From positions 11,899,431 to 11,963,430 of the forward strand of contig NC_088322.1 of assembly GCF_910592395.1 (NCBI RefSeq): a stretch of 64,000 nucleotides of DNA, in the 5' to 3' direction. Origin of the DNA: Lineus longissimus. Its lineage: Eukaryota > Nemertea > Pilidiophora > Heteronemertea > Lineidae. Of the stretch, positions 35,365 to 47,947 are shown one piece after another; positions within the stretch are counted from its first letter, which is position 1, and each line of letters opens with the position of its first letter. The position numbers and the translations under genes are program-made. The notes beneath the pieces were generated by a model. The model was not told where the DNA came from. It did no database searches and saw nothing but the letters and a program-made list of their open reading frames with translations.

Positions 35365-38084
35365 CTGGTTACTCTACGGTATGGCACGGGACATTCGTGT
35401 CTTTCGGCGATACCGGTAAACATACACCAAGAATATTCCAACATGTGATGTATAGACTAGCCAGCAGCTACCCTAGCTTGGCACACGATCACCTCATTCT
35501 TCTTTTTCTTCTTCAGCGTTCACTCTGCACTTGGAGGTGATTTTCTCCAGGGAGTATTCCTACTCCAAGGCGGGATGAGCGATCACCTCAGAATAAATTC
35601 AATCCTGAATATCAATCTAAGAACGCTGTCACACATTTTGTTTACTATTCACATGTCATTCTACATGATAAACCATATCGACCGAACTTCAACATGCTCA
35701 ATATATCACTAAGATTCAACGACGAAATTGGACATGCTTCAAAAGTATATCACACTCATCACAAGACGCGCATGCAAAACCTTGGCTGCGCAAGAAGATC
35801 TTACCAAAAACACCACACAAAATTCGGAAATTCGTATGTAATAATGCACATGTACACTGTTGACCTATATCCATGTAGAAGTGACCACAAACGCATTCGT
35901 CACCTTGCCCTCAAGCCAGGGACTGACGTTGAATACATGCACGTTATGTCATTGCCTATAGGGTGTTAGGTGGACTGCTTCTTGGCTGTGACAATAGAGC
36001 GTTGATTGGTCTTTATTCCATACATTGAACTTGGTGGCAATAAAATTAACCAACCGGTAAGACTAATATCAAGTGCATTGTTATATACATGGTCTATTGT
36101 CCATTTTATAAAAAGAATTGCGCTCGGATTTCTTTGGATTTCATACAGAAAATGCAGCAGTGGGACGAAATGCTATATACACCTTTCTAGAAATGGGGCG
36201 CTGAGTGTCCGAAATAGTGATGTCATAAGGGGATACTAGGCCTTATGGTGGATGGACAAAGGAGATAGTCATGGTTATTGACCAACACACTTGAATGCCT
36301 TTGATGACGGACAAGGGGGAAAAAGTTAGTTCCAATGCAAGCCACCAATTTCGGGAAGCATGTATATGGATGTTATATTTTTATGTCTCATGTTAAACTT
36401 AAAAGTCAAAAGATAGTCGATTCGTAAATGTCATGTCCGCATCGTTTGGGGCTCTGGAGGGCAAACTACTGGTCAGATATCTTTGAAGTTTGGTTTTTAT
36501 TGGTCCTCATCTAAAAAACAAATAGGATATTTTCATTTTAGTAACCACGGTAACGAAATATTTTTTGTATGCATTTGTGTACATTGAGGTAGTGCATTAG
36601 ATTCGGACGTTTTCCGCTATGTACACAAACTGGATGAAATGTTCAGGTTATTATTTGTTCTGTGTCCATCTACTCATGTGCCAAGAATGTATGAGAGATA
36701 TCCAGAAACAAAACTTGGCAGGTCCAGGCGATCCTTCAAATGACCATTGGGAGTCCTCTTGAGCTGCTGTGAAACATATACTTCTGAAGCGGACTAGTTT
36801 CTCTTTCTCTGCCACTTGTTCAACACGAAAATCCTGCGTCAGGTTAATATCGGAGCTTCACTGTCTATTTAAATCTCGACTATTGAAAGCAATCGTTCGG
36901 AACTTTCGCTGAGGTTCTCAAAACATATGCATCTAATAGTTGAGAGTTATTTTTGTTGGTGCTAAGCTAAAAGAAGAGCTCACGGTTACCTCAACCGTGG
37001 TCTAGTTTAGTACCCCGCAGCTTCAGTGACGAATGAAGCGATAAGGTTGCTTTTCGTACCTTGTACCGTAAATTGACGTGCACTGATTGACTTAGTTATT
37101 TTAAGTTTTGTTCTGCAGATTGCTACAGTGGCCGGTACTTTAAATAGGCCGACTGCTCCTACAAACAAACAATGCGAATAAACTTACTATCAATCGTAAA
37201 ACACATATTTTGTGATATGAAACCAAAAGAATGCCAACAAACTCTTTCCAATATCGTGTCTTGCCTGGGGACAATAATTTGAAAGAGTTACTCGTTGTCG
37301 GTCCAGTGCTGACCAGAGGTTAGGTCCTAGGCTTCTCAAACTGTTACTTGCCAAACACCTCTTTTACAACATACATGTACCAACAGGTCACCAACTGAAA
37401 TGTAACTGCCTGTTGATAAGTACAATTTACTCGCATACGATTATCTTCATAGGCCCTTCGTGGAAGATCAGTGGCGTCACCTGTCATAAGAAAGTCGGAC
37501 CAACAACATCAGCAGAACTAAGTGTACTAAAAATAGTTGTGTGCATGTGATGCTCCCCTTGTACCGTGTGAGTATTGGGAAAAAACAATGATTTGTTAAA
37601 GCCCTGGACGCTGCCCTGGGAAAGTCTATTTTTAGATCAGTTGAGTATTGGAATGGCACGAACCGAGCAAGATGTTTGGTATTCCAACTACAGTGCTCGC
37701 AAATGTGGTTTAGTATCGGCAACTGTGGTTTGAAACAAGAGAGGATGCCCAGATTTGATGTAACAGTATGCATGAAGCCTATTAAGTCGGATATGACCTC
37801 CAACGCTTATGGCATGTATGGCGGTGTCCCCACCTCTATTTTTCGTTGACCTAGTTCCTTAGCATTTGATGTTGCCCTCGCGCGTGCCACTGAAATATCT
37901 TGTTCCGCACCATGGAGAGCTGGACAGGCTATTGCCCCTGTGTTATGGAATGTTATCCATGGCATCCTCATCATCGTTGACATCAGCTCCAAGTCGCCAT
38001 AGTAGTGTGGGCACTCAACGAATAGTAACCAGCCGTGAAGAAAACATGCATTCAAATTCTGTCGTCCTACCAGTTGGCGCCAAT
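35365..38084. other. Intergenic, nothing recognisable
   Basis: No gene is supported. A hairpin with arms CACGGTT and AACCGTG lies near 36,981. The reverse complement of about 36,424-36,520 resembles 12,219-12,305. Confidence 0.45.
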
Positions 38085-38740
38085 CCTACCAGTTTTCGAC
38101 ATAGTATCATTTGTCCGCCTACCAGGTGTCCTAGCAATATGTCACATCTTACCATTTTTAGCATTTCGGTTGCTATATCAGTTTGTATCGTCCTACAAGC
38201 TGTCGTCAATCCTTTCAGTTTTAACACATCTGTTGTCCGCCTACCATGTGTCATCGTGGCAGTATGTTCTTATACAATTGTCAACATTTCAGTTGCCAAC
38301 ATATCAATTTGTATTGTCCTACAAACTGTCGTCAATCCTTTCAGTTTTTAACACAGCTGTTGTCTGCCTACCATGTGTCATCGTGGCAGAATGTTGTTAC
38401 ACAATTGTCAACATTTCAGTTGCTAACATATCAATTTGTATCGTCCTACAAGCTGTCGTCAATCCTTTCAGTTTTAACATATCTGTTGTCTGCCTACCAT
38501 GTGTCATCGTGGCAGAATGTTGTTCAAAATTGTCAACATTTCAGTTGCTAACATATCAATTTGTATCGTCCTACAAACTGTCGTCAATCCTTTTAGTTTT
38601 TAACACATCTGTTGTCTGCCTACCATGTGTCATCATGGCAGTATGTTATCATACAGTTGTCAACATTTCAGTTGTCGTCGATCCTACCTGTTTTAATATA
38701 TCAATTGTTTTCCTACCAGGTGTCATACCTTTGTCAGCAT
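38085..38740 (+). repeat. 126-bp tandem array, about five copies
   Basis: The anchor TGTCGTCAATCCTTT recurs at 38,201, 38,327, 38,454 and 38,579, so the period is 126, 127 and 125 bp. Diverged partial copies lie at both edges. Units share CTACCATGTGTCATCGTGGC and CAACATTTCAGTTG. Several frames stay open because the unit happens to lack stops, but the one-base length changes shift the frame between copies. I therefore read it as a non-coding repeat. Confidence 0.85.
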
Positions 38741-41700
38741 AACAGCTGTCGCATTAGAAGTTGTCATAAAATCAGTGGTCGTCGTAAAACAACAGTTGTC
38801 ATAATATAAGTATGGTGTAATACTACAATATATTGCTGGCATAGGCAAGCACACACATTATACTCTCATGGGTTCAGACTTTCGATCTGGTGGTCACGAG
38901 TTCGACTCACTATGAATCCACACTTTTCTCGTCATTTTTCTTTTCATTCTGCTTATTCTAATTATTGCAGTATGTTAAGACATGTCACTCATAATGCCGA
39001 TAAGCCAAGTACCGGTCGATTCGCACCGACACCCCTAGTGCTCCTTGTTGTCTACCGTGCACATGATAGAGCAGCCAAGCTGGAGATAAAATTACCCATC
39101 CCATGCTCCTCGCTATCATCAAATAATTAGCTCACATTCTCAGTCAGGAATAGCTCCCAGCCTACAGTGCTAATGCCATCAGGTTGGAACCACTTATTTC
39201 CCCTGAGACACGATCACTCATAAATAATTGAAAAGTTACGCTGGTGATGACGTCATAATTGCCGACCATGACAGTAAAGAAGACTTATTAGCCAGGAAAA
39301 ACTGATGGGGAGCTAGTGACGTAGGTTATCGAGTTGTGACGTAACACACGGGTAAGTCCTCCAGGGAATTTGTGGAAGCCAGTTACATTTTACTCTGCGA
39401 CGAAGTGGTAAGGTTAGGTTCATCGACTGCCCTGTTGTGGAGAGTGCTGTTGCTCAACGGACCGTATATCCTTGTTGATCCGAAGAGCGTACATGTAGCA
39501 GTGTCACCATCTCCTCGGGGGTTGCGATATATTTTATATCGGCCATCGCATGTCCAGCTCTGCGACTTGTGCTTGCAGTGGATGGGGTGTGTTTGTATCA
39601 AAAATAAGGCATGGCCCTTGACCCCGAGTTGTAATGAGCTAGAACAAACACCAAGCTTGTCAGAATCTTTGCATCTTGGGGATGAATATTGTGACCGCGT
39701 ACAACATTGAAATCCGGCTACCCCCGGGCTACGCATGTTTACTCTTGCTAATGGTACGACGGATGAGGTGCAATTTAGTGAGCTTCCTCATCTCTCATGA
39801 ACTACGATTACGATTGATGAATTCTTTGTGATCGGAAAGGTAGCAAACACGAATACAAAGATTCGTCTTCGTCTTCGAAAATCGTAATTCGTGAGCGACA
39901 TGGATGCTCTTTATGCCTAAAATCAAAAGCGTACGAGCAATAAGCATACATTGCCAAGACATTGCATGCGCCTGCTGTTAGCCCAACGTCTTCTTCTGTG
40001 TGTCAGTTTCCACTATTGCCAGCATCATTGGCTTATTCGTATCTCAAACGATATCTTCAGCATTGTTGATAAACATTTATCGAGAAAAAGGAATTTACTC
40101 ATTGTCGTATCGATTGATTTGCATCTTGACTCTTCGCTTCTTGTTTGATTTGCAGTGACAGTTCTATGTCCGCCTCACTCACTGCATGAACGTTTCGGTG
40201 CCCGGATCCATGATCCTAAGCAACGACCACTCGGGGACCCCCGATTCCTCCCGACATGAAAGCAAGGCCTCGAAATCCAGGGTCCAATTGTCAACCACGC
40301 ATGACCTTGACCAGATATCGAAAGCATCAATTTTTACAGTCACGTGATGCAATGACGCCAATGGGACTGCGCGCGCATTGCAAGGACACCACCCTGGATT
40401 CTACATTTAGGTATCTGGGGAACACCCAGTATTTGCCAATAACCTGTTCGATAGTTTAATGAGGCCGTAACTACAAAAATAGCTACTCAACAGCATTAGA
40501 AAACGATTTGCAATCGAATATACCAGATTATATTTAGGATGTCCATATTAAGTAACAGTGCAACTTACAAGGAGGTTGTCAGAATCGGATTATGTGTACA
40601 GTTGAATAGGTGCAGGTTCTGACCAACCCCTCATGAAAGTAAAAAAATATAAAACTCATGAAACTTTCTTCGAGTATATAAAGTATTGATTGACGACGTA
40701 AATCGATATATATTACCTGTGTCCTTTGAGCATTGAAAAATGTTTCGAAACTCTGGTTTGTGCTGCATCACCTCTCCACAGTAAAAATGGTTTTGGTGAA
40801 GTTGCATTTGTTTAACAGTCTTACATTGTCTTCTTAAACTGCCGGCTTTTCTTGATTATGTTCACCGTTTCGATTGCACAATAAAACATAAGCTTATCGA
40901 CAAAGGAGCAGGCAACTTTAATTCTGTGCGTGCTCTACTCAATTTATCGTTAAGACGGTACCTGCATTCAAATATACCGTTCGTCGCGAATTTTGACAGC
41001 GGCAATTCAGGGAGATCATGCTGTGATCGAAAGCTGATGATCACACGAGTAGAACCTAGCACGATGGTTTATCTGTGGCTATTGGCTGTGTAACGTAGCC
41101 TTCTCACAACGAGCTGCCAGAACGATCGCATTGACCACAAACCACAAATGTTCAAGGACGAGACGCGTGGATTCTCTGCGTTATGTGCTTTGGGATATTT
41201 TGTGCAGCGGAAGGAAAAATTGATCTCTTTTTACATCTCAGATGCAGTCATTCAATGGCATTATAAAGGGCACTTGTTCTTCCGACGGAAAAATCAAATC
41301 TTCTTGTTTCGTTTTGTTTTTTCTCACCTGGTCTTATAAATGTTTTCAATTATATTCGTTTTGTGATGACATAATTTATGCACTTGCATTGTCGGTTCAA
41401 TTTTTTTTTCTTTTATGTGATGTCTTGCGCACATACAACGGACAGAAAATGTTGCAAAAAGCAATAATTTTGATTCGCTTTTTGAAAAGTTGATGTTATT
41501 CTTTATTCACTGCTACATACAATCTCTCATAACAGTTGATAGCGTGCATGATATGCACATTTCGAATAAATTGAACGTCATTGGAGTATAATTTTTGTGT
41601 GTGCATTTCTTACAAGATTGCTGCAACCAAGGGGGTGATGACAATGTAAAGCTCGCGCAAATGATATGTGGATATCGTGCAGAAATCCAGGAATGAATAC

Positions 41701-42504
41701 TATCTTCCTTTGTTACTTTAGCTGAAGCTTAAGAAAGAGACAACGAACGATCGAATGGAACTCCCCTGCTTTTTACGCTGTTGTAATTTTACAGATAAAA
41801 ATTTGCAATTTTGTAAATGTGGCTGTTTGCTTTTGTAGCGGCAGTGTTTGCTTCCTATACCTCCCGTAATAATGCGTAATCCAAGAAGAATGTATTGTAT
41901 ATCCATAGTTTCTGAAAGAAAACATCACTTCCAGAGAAGCTATTCCAAAGAAGCATTAGTTTCCAGAGTGATAGCATATTAGCGTCTTTGTTTGCTATTC
42001 TCACACCACAAGTATAATCCGGCATTGTCCTCAACGCAATGCGTTATCGTCTAGTGCAGTTCGCTTACAATCACAATGCATTCTCAATACAAGCTTAAAA
42101 AATCCACGAGAAAAAGTTAAAGGCTTGTAATGCAAAATGTTTCCCGGTTCGCATTGAGAAAGAACGTTTCGGAGCATTTGCTGCAAATGCTACAAGTGTT
42201 GCTAATGCTTTGCTTATATCCCAGAGTCAGACACCGTGGCCTATGACCTTTGCATGTTATCGTGGTGCTCAAGTCAATTTCGTCTGAGTTTAATTATCTT
42301 GCCCGTCCGCTGCTTTCTGCAGCGAGCTTTAGCTCCAAACTTATCTCTCTGCTTCCCCGTGACTAGATGTCGTTTTCCCTTGCTCCAAAACACATTGACA
42401 TGTCACAAAATGACGTAAAATACACAGAGAATCCAAAGAGTTTTAGTGTACTTTCAGCCATACTTTGTACATCCCTCGTTCGCCTACGTCACTGTGACAT
42501 CAGT

Positions 42505-42518
42505 GTTACCATAGCAAC
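42505..42518. promoter_or_regulatory. Perfect RFX X-box palindrome
   Basis: GTTACCATAGCAAC fits the RFX-family X-box consensus exactly, in both halves. Half-CRE phrases (TACGTCACTGTGACATCA) lie immediately upstream, and a TATAAATA lies 122 bp downstream. RFX factors bind such sites in ciliary and other promoters. No gene was found next to it, so a functional role is inference. Confidence 0.4.
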
Positions 42519-42639
42519 GACTAGGGCTGACGCACCAGGCTAAACCTCTGACGTTGTTAAGAGCATATCTTCCGCTGCTATGCCAGCACGGCTAGGTCGA
42601 TAATGTGCATGGTGGCTATGGCTAATACATTGTATGAGT

Positions 42640-42647
42640 TATAAATA
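42640..42647 (+). promoter_or_regulatory. TATA-box-like site
   Basis: TATAAATAGG is followed by a GC-richer stretch in the position of a start site. Together with the X-box upstream it resembles a core promoter for a + strand transcript, but no downstream exon could be assigned. Confidence 0.2.
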
Positions 42648-44638
42648 GGCCGAGGTTCCTGTGGATGGAGCGCGCTCTTAGCATCTTTTGAGCCTGATTG
42701 ATTTTACGCTGAGAATCCCCGGCTAGCTGTACCAGATTTAGCGCCAATGACGTCTGTGGTGACGCTTTTCGAGCTGTAATTGTATCGCCAGGCAAATTTA
42801 GTGCTGGGTGTTGCTAAAATTGGCACCAGGACCTTCCTCGTTATAGCACTAAAGAACAATATGGTCAGATGTAGGGCATCCTCTTCTTCGGATAAAAAAT
42901 AACGTTAGGAAGTTGAAAAAAAAGGGTTTTTTTAGGTCCAGTTAAATATAAGAGTGCGGTTGGGAATTGGGAATGACAACGATTATACGTCGAGACTTGA
43001 AGATGCAAGATGCAAAGAACGGACATAAAGCAAAGGAAAAAAGGCGTTCTTCAAATCTTTTTAAGTAATGTTTTAATCAGTTTGATTATGTCACCGCTAA
43101 TCATTGACCACGAAGGCATAATAGAAAACTTATCCTCGCAGGATCCTACTTAGGTTGGTGGCGGTCTCCCTTCCTCCCCCAGAGCCCGCTGCAGATATAA
43201 TGCGGGCGATCCGATTCTCGTTCCCGTCGCATTCCCGTCAAAAGTCCCTTACTAGTCTTCCTCTCTGGTGCAGACGTCGCGTAAAGTCTTTGATTCCGGT
43301 CACGTTTGGTGGATTATCCCATAATTTGTTGCTTGCTTGTGTCACTGGGCGACCCATTTCTAGAGATGATTATAGCTTAAGAATAGTGGAATCTCAAAGA
43401 GACAGGGCGTGATGCGAAGAAGAGCAAAGAGCTTGTTACTCTACACGATTGTATCGTGGTGCTGCGTGCGGAGGGGGCGGGGTAGTAGCTTCTTCGAGAC
43501 TATCCTTGATATTTGTAAACAAATTTGTTGTTTGATGTAGTTTTTCGGTAGTGAGAATGAAAATCGCAACTACAAATGACTCAAAACTGATCGCTGAAGA
43601 ATTTGACTCAACGATACATTTCCAACAATACGCTATAGCTTTTATTCTCGTCTCTTATGCTCAGCACGAACTGTCAACCATATCTTCACTGGGAAAACCT
43701 GCTGATTTCTATTGTACATATTGATAGATAGATGTCTAATACAGTTCTATTAGATGTCTACTAGACTTCTACCACTTGATGTCCAAATGATATCAACCTG
43801 TTGTCCAGTAGATATTCTAACAATGGACATCCACCAGGCTAGACATCAACAAGTTTACCGTCAATCAGTTGATATTCATAAGGCATCTAACATTCTTTCG
43901 TCAAGTCAAAAAAATCTTGAAATAGTTTTTATCATTTTCTTTCTTCTAGTAATCAATTTAATTGTTTCACTAACGGCTTGCTTGAGGTGGCTTGCAAACC
44001 GCGACTGCCATCTAGTATTAGAGGTTTCAATCAATATGGATGTGGCTTCCGTTAGAGATGTCATTTTACTGTGTTCTCTTTCAAAACCTTTGATATTTTG
44101 TCCATCAAGTGCGGTGGTAAATAGATTATTACATGAAGAAAAAACTTCCACTTGAATCTTTTTTGATAAGAAAACTGAAAATTCTTTAAGAAGAATCAGA
44201 TAACATAATGCTAGTATTATGCCGATTTACCGGCGGTGAACATCAGTCCCAAATTCTCCTCCTTTAACGACGAAGGATGGACAATACACGCGGTACATCG
44301 GCATGTGCTTGTATATGCCAAATCTACTTACAATGTTTACATACCATAGAAATCCTACAATGTATAACGCCTCATGCATTTTTGTGCATACCGAAAATAA
44401 AAAAGGCCACAACGGCTCCTTTCTGTCAAGATGAATGGAGAAGCAATGTCTTCTTTGAACGCCCAAAATAGTTATATGAGGCGATAGTTGGGATTGACAA
44501 GTACGTTGACGAAACTATCATAATATTAATTGTTTCTCCTGCTTTCTACCATGATTTACTTTTAAGCACCAAGAATCAGGTTTTACAGAATTGATAAAAT
44601 TACGGCACCTACTGATTTTAACTCGTGCTGTTAACCAT

Positions 44639-46734
44639 CTAAAATATGTACAATATCAAAAAGAAAAACAACCAAACAAATACTGTACATGGAGTCGACT
44701 GTGAATCCGCACCAGCCTGGGTGACAGACACCGGCGTTGTCGGCACAGTGAAGCCGGGTTTGGCCGTCACGGTGATGGTCTTGGCACATCCGGCTACAGT
44801 AGTTGTAGGCCCCACAGCGGTTGGGCTGATGTTGCAGTCAGTGAGGTTTGGGACGATCCAGAAATTCCTGGGTTGTGGAATTGCCTCGAGGTAGTTTTGA
44901 TCTGCAGGGGAGAAAAAAAATCACTGATGCGTTGCCGGGGATGGCGGGAGTTGAGGAACGAGAAAGGCCGCTGAAACACATTTTCAAAATTGACCGGGAA
45001 TTGCCCGGCCAAGTATATTTTGGGAAAATGACACCCCTTTTGAAAATCTTGGCGCCTCCCATGCTCTTTTTGATGATCTATCAAAATATTAATTCAGTGA
45101 CCGTAAGAACGATCTCCGATGGATATTTCAAAATGAAACAGTGGCAATTCATTCAAGAAGTGAACGCACCCGCTTCTATAAAGCTCAACCCTCAGCTGAC
45201 GATTTAAGAGAGGCTCCGTGTGTGGGGGCTCGGAGTTGCGGAAACTTCTAGAACTTGAACATTATCTTTACACTGAAATGTGCAAGAAGTGTTGCACTTA
45301 CTTTGACTCCACATGACTATCCCCATGATTCCCCCGGCTAAGAGTAGAGCCAGCAAACTTCCAACAAGACAGCAACACAGGCACCGCCGCCTCCCACTCG
45401 CACCCAGTGCCTTGGAGCCAGCCTGCGTGTACGATCGCGGGGCATATTGGTGAACTGTACGGGTTGATGGTGCTCGATAGTAGGTCGTAGTCTGCTGAGA
45501 AATCATATCCAGGGTTATGAGGATATATCATGCATGGTTAAAAATATGCTGCCCTTGAAAAGTACACAAAAATCGACGACCCAAAGGGGATTTAATGTAC
45601 ATTTATAGATAAATTCACTTGGATTTTTGGTTTTTTTAAATCTTTTCACCGGGATATTTACCGGATTGTGGTCAATCCTACTTAAAATAGTCTTTCAGTG
45701 GTTCAAATGCATAGAAACACGTGCTGACTAAAACAGCATTCATGGCGAAATCTGAAGAAGGACGAACTACCATTTTGTTCATCACAATAACTTTTGGTTC
45801 AAAGAATAGTTTGTACATGTATTTTCTACCAGTCTACAACATCTTTGCAATCAACATGAACACTGTTAAGGTTACCCACGGCAAAAGGCTACACGTAGGT
45901 TTTCAGGTTGTTGTACAGAGACGAACAAGGACAGCTGCATAAAAGTACATGCAATGTTTTCTAATGATACACGTCAGTGCTTTGACAGCACAGACCTATG
46001 AAGCCATTCAGTGGATAAATATGGACACTTACGGGAGGTTCCGGATACGTTCGAATGGGCGCGACGACCTCAACTTTCTTCTTCGCCGGCGGCCGTTCAA
46101 CATAAACAACCTTTGGGGGCGGCGGAGGTGGTGGTGGTGGTGGTGGTGGTGGGGGCGGAGGGGCTGGCTTCGGAGTCCGAGGTCGCTCTTTCTCTGGAGC
46201 ATTGACGTAGATCACCTGCGGCTGCGGTGCAGGCGTCGGCTGACGTGGAGGTGTCGGTGATCGCGATCGGCTCTCTGGAACGTTCACCACAAACACTGGT
46301 GGCGGTGTTCTAGGCTTTTCATCAGTCTGACTCTGGATTTCTCGTGTGTGCGTTTTCTTGACAGGTGGCGCTGGTGCTGGAGCCGGTGGTGCCGCTGGTG
46401 GTTGGATTTGAATATAGATGGGGTTGCCATCCCCTGCTCTTGCCACTGGCTCTGGTCTGTCAAAATCCCGCATCGAAGGCGTTGGAGGTGTTTCGTATAT
46501 GAAGGGAGTGTGGTTCGCATAAGAAGGTGATGGACTCCTGCTTGGATGTGGGGACTGCCCTCGCTTGTTAAGACCCCCGGCTAACAGTAAGGGTGCTCGG
46601 ATGGTCCGCCAGCCATGCCCGTACCCATGCGGATCTTCCCCCGTTCGCTGTACAATCTTCTGGTGTCCTCCGTGAACGTCGCAGTCAGGACATTTTCCTG
46701 TTATTGGATCACGGACGTGGACATGCTGCGACAT
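44639..46734 (-). CDS. Proline-rich membrane protein, unknown function (three exons)
   Basis: Exons, reading leftwards, are 46,033-46,742 (CDS from 46,734), 45,302-45,494 and 44,639-44,901. All borders are GT-AG (GTAAGT donors) and the phases agree, giving 1,158 bp and 385 residues. The ATG follows a TTTATCTTTCAG acceptor by eight bases, so a 5' untranslated exon lies further right; a donor near 47,127 is a candidate. Residues 1-60 hold a CPDC pair and a His/Gly-rich segment. About 60-230 are Pro/Arg/Ser-rich, including an uninterrupted run of about 16 prolines and repeated VIYVNAPE / VVYVERPP-like phrases. Near residues 282-303 a basic RRR then CLCCC (possible palmitoylation) leads into one hydrophobic segment, suggesting a cytoplasmic N-terminus. 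The outer part has NLTD and NISP glycosylation sites. The last about 13 residues are very hydrophobic (FVWLFFFLILYIF), either a second membrane segment or an anchor signal. No family is recognised. Confidence 0.8.
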
Positions 46735-46740
46735 TATGTT

Positions 46741-47764
46741 ATCTGAAAGATAAAGACATAGCAAATTGAAACCAACCAATGGTGCAGGGAAAACAAATGT
46801 CACATGCTAAAGGGCGTACATGGTCAAACTCGGAGGGTTTGAGCAGGGAAGGGGGTAGACCCTTTCAACTATGCGATACATTTTGTACACTCATTGACAA
46901 ACACAACTTAAAGGATGCGGTTTGTTTTCTTGCACTAGCCGTTGTCTTTTACCGACAGTCACTCAGAATACCTCCGAACCCTCACCGGTTTTCTACCCTC
47001 AGGTAGAAAAAGATCTATGCACATAATTACTGATGCTACTGGCTCGTCAGCATCGCAGACCATTGATTGCCGATTGAGCAACCGGACCCTGGTTCTGATT
47101 TAGCCTATAATTATATAAATAAATTACCTTTCAAGCGTTCCAACTTCCATAGCTTCCTTAAATCTCAATTCCTCAGTATTCTACTCGTCTCCACCATGAC
47201 AAGGTAATAAATGTTTTGCAGGGATGGGTGGCGACGTACACACCATATACCCATACAACATATTTGACTATTTGGCTTTCTAAGTTTAAATAGTTCCATC
47301 CAGTAATATGATCCAAGTGAGAAAAGTGCATTATTTGTATTTCCAATAATGTATGTTTGAACATGGGAAGATCTAAGGATGATCTTCTTGGTTTATTTAC
47401 GTAGGCATGACAAACACTCATCTACTGAATTGTGAAGATCACATCGGTTTGGTCTCGTTCTGACCAACTTGCACTATGGTGTTGGCGAAATCATCAAGGC
47501 GCTGTGGTAATACAGATTTCGCAACTTTTACCAACGACGGTTCGAAGTCCACAACTCTTCGGCGTCATCAAGTCCAGCACAAAATAGTTTAGCCGGCGCT
47601 CGTAAACCATCTTTCCACTCAGTATAGCATATGGAATCAGTGAACTGTTCAGAAGTCGTCTTAGATAGAAAAATGTTTACTCGGTTGTCAAGCGCAGTCT
47701 GGTCTACGCAAGTTTAAAGGAAGAAGAGATTGAGTCAAAGCAAAAGTCAAGATGTGACAATGTT
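46741..47764. other. Upstream region of the proline-rich gene
   Basis: The minus-strand intron upstream of 46,742 begins here. A possible 5' untranslated exon would end at 47,128 (GAAAG followed by GTAATT on the minus strand), but its start and promoter are not clear. No other gene is seen. Confidence 0.3.
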
Positions 47765-47947
47765 AAGTACATCAGTAGAGCAATGAATATGGTATCCCAG
47801 TCAAATTTAAGTGTTGCGGATTCGAAATCCCTGTCGCTGCTTTGGCCTCTCAGGTCGATCTACACTGATAGTTGATCCCCCAGAATTCCAGTTGTGTGAA
47901 GCGCTTTGAGACATATCGAGGTCAACACAAAGGGCTGTGCAAATGGC
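47765..47947 (+). mobile_element. tRNA-derived SINE with L2-like tail
   Basis: A tRNA-like head has an A-box region at about 47,773 and a B box GGATTCGAAATCC at 47,818-47,830. About 60 bp of body follows. The 3' portion reads GTGTGAAGCGCTTTGAGAC and then AAGGGCTGTGCAAATG, matching the GCGCTTTGAG...GCGCTATAAAT tail that many animal SINEs share with L2-clade LINEs. It is a diverged copy of a family different from the one at 4.6 kb. Confidence 0.6.

Larger units (their letters stand above)
38741..44638. other. Intergenic, no gene supported
   Basis: The stretch holds a CRE at 39,248-39,255, the X-box/TATA arrangement at 42,505-42,647 and short overlapping ORFs without domains. A tRNA-like B-box phrase GAGTTCGACTC lies near 38,899 without a foldable tRNA around it. 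Confidence 0.45.

Noticed and set aside
38035-38742. 235-codon ORF on the plus strand
   Set aside because: It lies on a 125-127-bp tandem repeat whose one-base length changes shift the frame, other frames are open too, and no domain is visible.
38870-38930. B-box-like GAGTTCGACTC
   Set aside because: No cloverleaf can be built around it.
39372-39736. Overlapping ORFs of 112 and 117 codons on opposite strands
   Set aside because: Both strands are open over the same bases, there are no splice partners and no recognisable protein.
43754-44155. 133-codon ORF with a hydrophobic stretch
   Set aside because: No family resemblance, no promoter or splice context, and it begins in a stretch of degenerate AGATGTCTA repeats.
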